This document shows positions 59,624-64,000 of a DNA stretch of 64,000 bases, piece after piece. The notes beneath the pieces are model-generated. The model was not told the DNA's origin. It was given only the letters and a program-made list of their open reading frames with translations, and ran no database searches. The translations under genes and the position numbers were made by a program. The stretch comes from Microthrix sp041394405 (GTDB lineage Bacteria; Actinomycetota; Acidimicrobiia; Acidimicrobiales; Microtrichaceae): the NCBI GenBank assembly GCA_041394405.1, contig JAWKIF010000007.1, positions 186,001 through 250,000 of the forward strand. The letters run 5' to 3'. Positions within the stretch are counted from its first letter, which is position 1. The number at the start of each line of letters is the position of its first letter.

Positions 59624-60367
59624 TCAGCGGTGGCTGGCGCCGATGCGCAGGAGCGCCGAGCGCTCGCCCGGCGTGGTGTTGGGATCGGCCAAGCGGTAGT
59701 CGATGGCCTCCGAGAGGACGCTCCGAATCGCTGAGCGGCCACGCGAGGCTGCGAAGATCTCGACCATGAGCCGTCGGCCCGCTCGGTCCTTCGCCCCGCT
59801 GACCTCGAACCCCGACATGAGGACGAAGGACATGGCGGCGTCGAACGACCGATGCCCCCGCACAACGTTGGTCCAGTCGATGATGGTCGGACCGGCCGGT
59901 CCGAGAATGACGTTCATGGGGTGGAGGTCCAGATGGAGCACCTGGCACCCGGCAGGCACACCGGGTCGCTCCGGGAACCACTCCGGCGCGTCGATGCCGT
60001 TGAGCCGCCGCTGCAGCCGGGCCAGCGTGCGGGCATGACCGAGGATCCGCCACGGACGCGCCTCGACGTCCTCCATCATCGTGGGACCGGGCACCAGGTC
60101 CATGACGAGGTCGCGGCCCGAGGCGCTGTGGACGGCGGGCAGGTTGAGGTCGCTGTGCTCGCCCAGCCAGGCCATGGCGCGGGCTTCCGGCTCCGAGCTC
60201 TGCGATGACCGATACCGACGCAACACGGTGCCGTCGCCGAGGTCGTACACGTCCGCCGCACGGCCCGTGCCGATCAGGCGACCCGGTGGGTCCGTCACCG
60301 GGGGTCTGCGACGTCGCTGAGCATCATGGTGGCAGTCTCCCACCTGGGCCAGGGAGGTCGTTGCCAT
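59624..60367 (-). CDS. Aminoglycoside-phosphotransferase-fold kinase
   Basis: 247 residues if started at ATG 60367; a GTG at 60298 (VTDPPGRLIGTGRAADVYDL) would trim 23 residues lacking conservation and is at least as likely. Protein-kinase-like fold: GRLIGTGRAADVYDLGDGTV (Gly-rich loop) with LRRYRS as Lys/Arg strand, EPEARAMAWLGEHSDLNLPA, and the catalytic loop CQVLHLDLHPMNVILGPAGP (HLDLHPxN) followed by the DWT metal Asp (TIIDWTNVVRG). The family phosphorylates antibiotics, choline, fructosamines and others; the substrate is unknown. Downstream of the PEP-synthase-like gene by 26 bases, so likely in its operon. Confidence 0.82.
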   Translation of the reverse strand: MATTSLAQVGDCHHDAQRRRRPPVTDPPGRLIGTGRAADVYDLGDGTVLRRYRSSQSSEPEARAMAWLGEHSDLNLPAVHSASGRDLVMDLVPGPTMMEDVEARPWRILGHARTLARLQRRLNGIDAPEWFPERPGVPAGCQVLHLDLHPMNVILGPAGPTIIDWTNVVRGHRSFDAAMSFVLMSGFEVSGAKDRAGRRLMVEIFAASRGRSAIRSVLSEAIDYRLADPNTTPGERSALLRIGASHR

Positions 60368-60392
60368 GCGTCCGCGCAGCAGGGCGGGACCG

Positions 60393-62777
60393 TCAAGCGG
60401 CGTCGTAGACCAGGCCCCTGGTGCCGTCGATGCGCACCCGCTGGCCGTCCCGCAGCGTCGAGGTGCCGTTGGCGGTACCCAACACGGCGGGCACGCCGTG
60501 CTCCCGGGAGGCGATGGCGGCGTGGCTCAGCGCGCCACCGCCATCGGCGACGACCGCAGCGACCAGCGGGAACAGCGGCGCCCACGACGGACTCGTCACC
60601 TGGCACACCAGCACGTCGCCTTGCTGAATGCGGCCCATCTCCTCGTAGCCCCGGATGATCCGGACCCGTCCCTCGGCCACCCCCGCCGACGCCCCCACGC
60701 CGGCGATGAGCACGTCGGCCTCGTCGGGCGTCTCCACCGGCGGTGGGTACTCGTGGCCGATCACCCACAGAACGGGTTCGTTCACCTCCCGCAACGGTGC
60801 CGGCAGGCGGGAGGTGTCGGGTGGGCTCCCCTGGTTGCCGATGTAGAGGGGGCCGGGCGTGGCACGAACCCACGCCTCCTCGCCCCGACGCCTGACGACA
60901 CGCTCGGTCAACTCAGCGGTGTCTCCGCCGATCGCCGCTCGCAGTTCATCCACCGTGAGGTAGGCCGCATCGGAGGCGGTCGGGATGGTGCCCCGGGCCA
61001 CCAGCCGGTCGGCCGCGGTCAGCATCCATCGGCGCAGCAGGGCAAAGGGGCGGTCGCCGACGACGATGGTGTTGTCCTCGCGCACCGCGTAGATCTCGCG
61101 GGCCTGTTGCAGGGCCTCGTCGAATTCGGCGCGCCGCCCCGCGGGCAGCGCCCGTCGTGCCTCGTCCGCAGCGGCGTCGGCGCCGTCGAAGTCGGTCGAC
61201 TCCGGCTCGTTCAGCAGCAGCTGGGTGATCATGGTCGGCCGCTCGGCGAGGACGGGCACCCCGGCGTCGTAGTTCACCATCGCCCAACCGTGTTCATCGA
61301 TCCATGCGGCCACCTCGGCTGCCAGGCCCTCGTCGAACCGGGCCAGCACGTCGATCGGTTGGGCGGGGTCGGCCTCAAGCGCCGCGACGGCCCCGGCATG
61401 GCTGCGCACCCGGCCGCGGAGGTCGGCCATGGCGTCGTCCGCTGCGCGGGTGGCGGGCGAGTGGCCGGCAAACATGGCGGCGATGGCCGTGTCCTCCCAG
61501 CCCAGCTCGTCGGCCACCAGCGAATGCAGCCGGTAGAGGCGCTGGGCCAGGGGCATCACCAGGCGGAAGTGGATCTGTTGGCCCCGTTGGGCGAGGCGCA
61601 GGCACTCGTCCGCGTGCCCCAGCAGATCGGCATCGTCGAGTGCGGCGAGGTCGACGGCTCCCAGGCGCTCGGCGCGGCCGGCCATCTCAGCGCGGTCCGT
61701 GGCGTGCCACTGGTCCACCCATCCTTCCCGAAAACGTCCGTCGATGGCCGCCCGCGCCGCAGCGGTCCGCTTGCGCATCACCGGCACGAGGCGCGCCGCC
61801 ACGCCGAGTATCGGAGCGGGCGGGGGCTTGGCCGAGCTGTTGGCCGAACCCATCGCCGGCAGCACCCGGCTGTAGACCTCCCCTCCGACAAACTCCTCCT
61901 CGAGCCCCCGCACCAGCAGGCCCATCTCGTCGAAGACCCCACGGATCTGCTCGCCGCACGCCGCCATCAGCGAGTAGCCGAACGGGGTGAGCGGCTCGGG
62001 GTAGTGGGCCACGTCCTTTTGCCAGTTGTTGCCCTCCGGCAGGCGGGGCTCAACCGGAAGCACGGTGATGGGGCGTGCCTGAAGCACGTGAACCACGCCG
62101 TCGGCCACCGCCCACTCGATGTCCTGGGGCCGCCCGAACGCGGCCTCGATCCTCCTGGCAACGTCCGCCACGCTGCGGGCGTCCTCGGCGGGAAGCGTGG
62201 CCAGGTCGCCGTCGATGGTGTCGCCGCGAAGGGTCACGTCGCTGCCGACCACCTCGCCCTGCACCAGCGCCTCCCCGAGGCCTTCGGTGGCGGCGAGGCG
62301 CACCACGTCCCGCTCGCCCGAGATGGGGTCGGCGGTGAATGCCACGCCCGAGTGGTCCGCTGCCACGAGCCGCTGCAACACGATGGCCACACCGCCCCGT
62401 TCGTGCAGCGAGCGCTGGGCCTGCGCGCTGGCGCTCAGGCAGTGGCGCACGGCTTCGAGGGTGGCATCGACCCCGCGAACGTCCAGCACGGTGGCGGTGG
62501 CCCCGGCGTGGGCGCTGGTGGTGCCGTCCTCCCAGGTGGCCGACGAGCGCACCGCCAGGCGAGGGCCAAGCGCCTCACACGCCTGGGCGACCGCCTGGCG
62601 CATCGGCTCCGGCACGGGATCGTCGGGCCAGTCGTCGGCCACGGCGACGGGCACCGCGAAAGCATCGGGCACGTTGAAGCCCGCATCGCGAAGCGCCGCC
62701 AGCCCGGCGGCCTTGGTGCCGACGACGGTTGCGTCGAGCGACCTCGGGTCGTTCAGGGGAAGTAGTTCGGTGTTCAT
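60393..62777 (-). CDS. PEP-synthase-like enzyme (rifampin phosphotransferase-type architecture)
   Basis: 794 residues from ATG 62777, sharing four bases with the TetR stop. N-terminal PPDK ATP-grasp region: GTKAAGLAALRDAGFNVPDA, ALGPRLAVRSSATWEDGTTS (AVRSSAxxED), VLQRLVAADHSGVAFTADPI, and IEWAVADGVVHVLQARPIT. A middle helical domain of about 320 residues follows, then the swivelling His domain DGGGALSHAAIASREHGVPA (catalytic His about residue 751). Order ATP domain-middle-His domain fits rifampin phosphotransferase and related antibiotic kinases better than the C-terminal PEP-domain order of pyruvate dikinase, because no PEP-binding TIM barrel is present. Regulated by the adjacent TetR gene. 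Confidence 0.82.
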   Translation of the reverse strand: MNTELLPLNDPRSLDATVVGTKAAGLAALRDAGFNVPDAFAVPVAVADDWPDDPVPEPMRQAVAQACEALGPRLAVRSSATWEDGTTSAHAGATATVLDVRGVDATLEAVRHCLSASAQAQRSLHERGGVAIVLQRLVAADHSGVAFTADPISGERDVVRLAATEGLGEALVQGEVVGSDVTLRGDTIDGDLATLPAEDARSVADVARRIEAAFGRPQDIEWAVADGVVHVLQARPITVLPVEPRLPEGNNWQKDVAHYPEPLTPFGYSLMAACGEQIRGVFDEMGLLVRGLEEEFVGGEVYSRVLPAMGSANSSAKPPPAPILGVAARLVPVMRKRTAAARAAIDGRFREGWVDQWHATDRAEMAGRAERLGAVDLAALDDADLLGHADECLRLAQRGQQIHFRLVMPLAQRLYRLHSLVADELGWEDTAIAAMFAGHSPATRAADDAMADLRGRVRSHAGAVAALEADPAQPIDVLARFDEGLAAEVAAWIDEHGWAMVNYDAGVPVLAERPTMITQLLLNEPESTDFDGADAAADEARRALPAGRRAEFDEALQQAREIYAVREDNTIVVGDRPFALLRRWMLTAADRLVARGTIPTASDAAYLTVDELRAAIGGDTAELTERVVRRRGEEAWVRATPGPLYIGNQGSPPDTSRLPAPLREVNEPVLWVIGHEYPPPVETPDEADVLIAGVGASAGVAEGRVRIIRGYEEMGRIQQGDVLVCQVTSPSWAPLFPLVAAVVADGGGALSHAAIASREHGVPAVLGTANGTSTLRDGQRVRIDGTRGLVYDAA

Positions 62778-63382
62778 GGTTGCTCCATTCGCTTGGGTCC
62801 AACGCCGCGCTCGGCGGCATCGATCAGGGTGGACATGGCCCAGGTGACGACGTCCCCGGCCTCGTCGGTGGTGAGGCCGTACTCCCGGGTCAGCCAGAAC
62901 CAACTGCGGTGGCTCAGCAGGTGACGCAGCATCACCGCGATGGCCTGGGCCTCCTCGTGGGGCACGCTGGGCATCTGGGCGACGAGGTGATCGACGATCA
63001 GCCGGGTCCGTTCCTGGCGGTCGGCGTTTCGCCCGATCTCCGCCAGCGGCATCTGTGCGAAGGCCTCGCTGACGCCGTTCAGCTCCTCGAACAGCGCAAA
63101 GTTCTTGCGAACGGCGCCGCCGAGGTCGTCGCGTGCGCTGAGGTCGGCCGCCTCGGGCCCGCCTCGTTCGGCCATCTGCCGGTCGAAGTCGCGGCCCAGC
63201 GCATCGAGCAGGTCTTCGCGTGCCGGGAAGTGGTTGTAGACGGTGCGAAGCGACACCCCTGCACGTTCGGCCACGTCCTTCATGGCGAAGTCCAGGTGCC
63301 GACGCTCGGTGACGAGCTGCGCGCACGCATCCACGATCGCCTGTCGAGCCAGCTCCAGCTGCCGTTCCCTGAGGTCTGCCAT
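62774..63382 (-). CDS. TetR-family regulator
   Basis: 202 residues from ATG 63382. TetR N-domain: ARQAIVDACAQLVTERRHLD, then FAMKDVAERAGVSLRTVYNH and FPAREDLLDALGRDFDRQMA. The ligand domain contains LSHRSWFWLTREYGL. It shares four bases with the PEP-synthase-like gene and is divergent from a membrane-protein gene. Two long inverted repeats upstream (63389-63429 and 63432-63458) carry TGCAC-type half sites that are its likely operators. It probably controls both directions. Confidence 0.9.
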   Translation of the reverse strand: MADLRERQLELARQAIVDACAQLVTERRHLDFAMKDVAERAGVSLRTVYNHFPAREDLLDALGRDFDRQMAERGGPEAADLSARDDLGGAVRKNFALFEELNGVSEAFAQMPLAEIGRNADRQERTRLIVDHLVAQMPSVPHEEAQAIAVMLRHLLSHRSWFWLTREYGLTTDEAGDVVTWAMSTLIDAAERGVGPKRMEQP

Positions 63383-63388
63383 GCACGA

Positions 63389-63429
63389 ACCCTAAACCCC
63401 TTGCACGAATCATGCAAGGGGTTTAGGGT
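63389..63429. promoter_or_regulatory. 17-base-arm inverted repeat, TetR operator 1
   Basis: Left arm 63389-63405 and right arm 63413-63429 are perfect inverted copies with the core TTGCA-N7-TGCAA. It starts 7 bases before the TetR start codon. Length suggests it may also form a hairpin in the RNA. Confidence 0.65.
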
Positions 63430-63431
63430 GA

Positions 63432-63458
63432 GTTCACTGCACAGATCGTGCACTGAAC
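63432..63458. promoter_or_regulatory. TetR operator 2
   Basis: Near-palindrome GTTCACTGCAC-AGATC-GTGCACTGAAC with one mismatch; shares the TGCA-N7-TGCA core with the first repeat. It stands 17 bases before the start of the divergent membrane protein. Confidence 0.6.
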
Positions 63459-63475
63459 ACCAGGGGGTTCACGCC

Positions 63476-64000
63476 ATGACTCAGACAACGCAAGACAATC
63501 AACAGACGCGTGCGGCGTTTGCCGCTGCGGATGGCTCACCTGCCGAGACAGCGCCGCCCGAGGCGCGCATCGCCCACATCGCCCCGGGCGGGGACGGAGT
63601 GGCGGCCGGGCTGTTCACAGTGGTCGCAGGTGCCCTCGGGATCATGGCGGTGCTCGGGGAGGTCCTCGTCGAGGTGCTGCCCTTCGTCGTGGTCTTCGCT
63701 GGGCTTGGTTTCTGGGCGATGAGGACCGCATCAACCCGGGTGCGCTGGGCGGTTGCCGGCCTCATGACCCTCTTTGTGGGGGTCAACCTGCTCTACGCCA
63801 TCGGCGACCTGGCCCACCCCGAGTCGTCGGCGGCGTTCATCGCGACCGCCGTGGTCATCGGTGGGGGCGTGGTCACCATCGTGTTGGCGGTGCTCGCCGC
63901 CCGCGGCCGTCCGGCTGTGGGCCGCCGGGTGTGGGCGGCAGGCTTCGCGGCGATCGGGATACTGGCGGTGATCAGCGTGGCGGCGGGATCAGCGGTGAAG
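63476..64000 (+). CDS. Multi-pass membrane protein, truncated by the window edge
   Basis: 175 codons from ATG 63476 to the end of the window, open without stop. After a 35-residue soluble N-terminus (TQTTQDNQQTRAAFAAADGS) come hydrophobic segments LFTVVAGALGIMAVLGEVLV, VVVFAGLGFWAM, AVAGLMTLFVGVNLLYAIGD, FIATAVVIGGGVVTIVLAVL and AAGFAAIGILAVISVAAGSA. At least five spans are visible. No signature is recognised. Divergent from the TetR gene and behind its operators, so it is probably regulated by it. Confidence 0.7.
   Translation, partial: MTQTTQDNQQTRAAFAAADGSPAETAPPEARIAHIAPGGDGVAAGLFTVVAGALGIMAVLGEVLVEVLPFVVVFAGLGFWAMRTASTRVRWAVAGLMTLFVGVNLLYAIGDLAHPESSAAFIATAVVIGGGVVTIVLAVLAARGRPAVGRRVWAAGFAAIGILAVISVAAGSAVK

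Noticed and set aside
1..64000. CRISPR arrays, rRNA operons, replication origin
   Set aside because: No regularly spaced repeats, no 16S/23S-like stretches and no DnaA-box clusters were seen.

Overview
High-GC (about two-thirds G+C by eye) bacterial chromosome segment, almost certainly from an actinobacterium and most likely an Acidimicrobiia-type organism. The evidence is indirect: the XPB helicase paired with its XPB/Ssl2-N partner, an ERCC4 nuclease ending in an Lsr2-like domain, a KstR-type operator motif, an IdeR/DtxR-like iron box, MMPL, many TetR/HxlR regulators, several P450s, and frequent 4-base ATGA gene overlaps. I could not run a search, so species and gene names rest on motif recognition.

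Layout. 1-5944: a surface or secretion cluster with a 5'-truncated Gly-rich protein, a PilX-like pilin, two tandem FG-GAP/ASPIC proteins and a GspG-like pseudopilin. 5951-10963: a rearranged, mobile region. Two copies of the 3' part of a DUF1269 gene (237 bp each, same orientation) bracket a decayed IS1380-type transposase and a 748-aa secreted protein of unknown function. 10727-17415: DUF1269 protein, MurA-like enzyme, M1 lipoprotein peptidase, zinc-ribbon protein, DUF1295 protein, HisN-like phosphatase and a sugar isomerase-like protein. 17388-26014 (minus): XPB and partner, a GH13 glucosidase, znuB, znuC, znuA, a candidate Zur box and a Fur-family regulator. All genes point the same way with small gaps or overlaps, so zinc uptake, glucosidase and repair helicase may share transcripts.

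26200-36760: a GT39-like membrane glycosyltransferase; an iron module (efeU plus a two-cupredoxin lipoprotein behind an IdeR-like box); then small-molecule metabolism (Baeyer-Villiger-type monooxygenase, mycothiol-type isomerase, CMD protein, DapB-like dehydrogenase, SRPBCC proteins, nitroreductase, YHYH lipoprotein). 36959-39481: a restriction-modification module (NgoMIV-like endonuclease, C5 methyltransferase, Vsr nuclease) beside tRNA-Arg(ACG). 40014-44205: HxlR/VOC divergent pair, RlpA-like lipoprotein, tRNA-Ser(GCT), and an ArsR / YraQ-ArsP permease / mini-thioredoxin module.

44332-54340: two cytochromes P450, dodecin, SDR, an uncharacterised coiled-coil pair, a pseudoreceiver-like protein behind a perfect KstR-type box, an NAD-dependent epimerase, and TetR divergent from MMPL with well-formed promoter and operator palindromes. 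54525-64000: CocE-type lipoprotein hydrolase, Tat-type polysaccharide deacetylase, EEP-family protein, ERCC4-Lsr2 nuclease, aminoglycoside-phosphotransferase-like kinase, PEP-synthase/rifampin-phosphotransferase-like enzyme with its TetR regulator and large operator palindromes, and a truncated membrane protein at the right edge. No rRNA, CRISPR or replication origin was seen.
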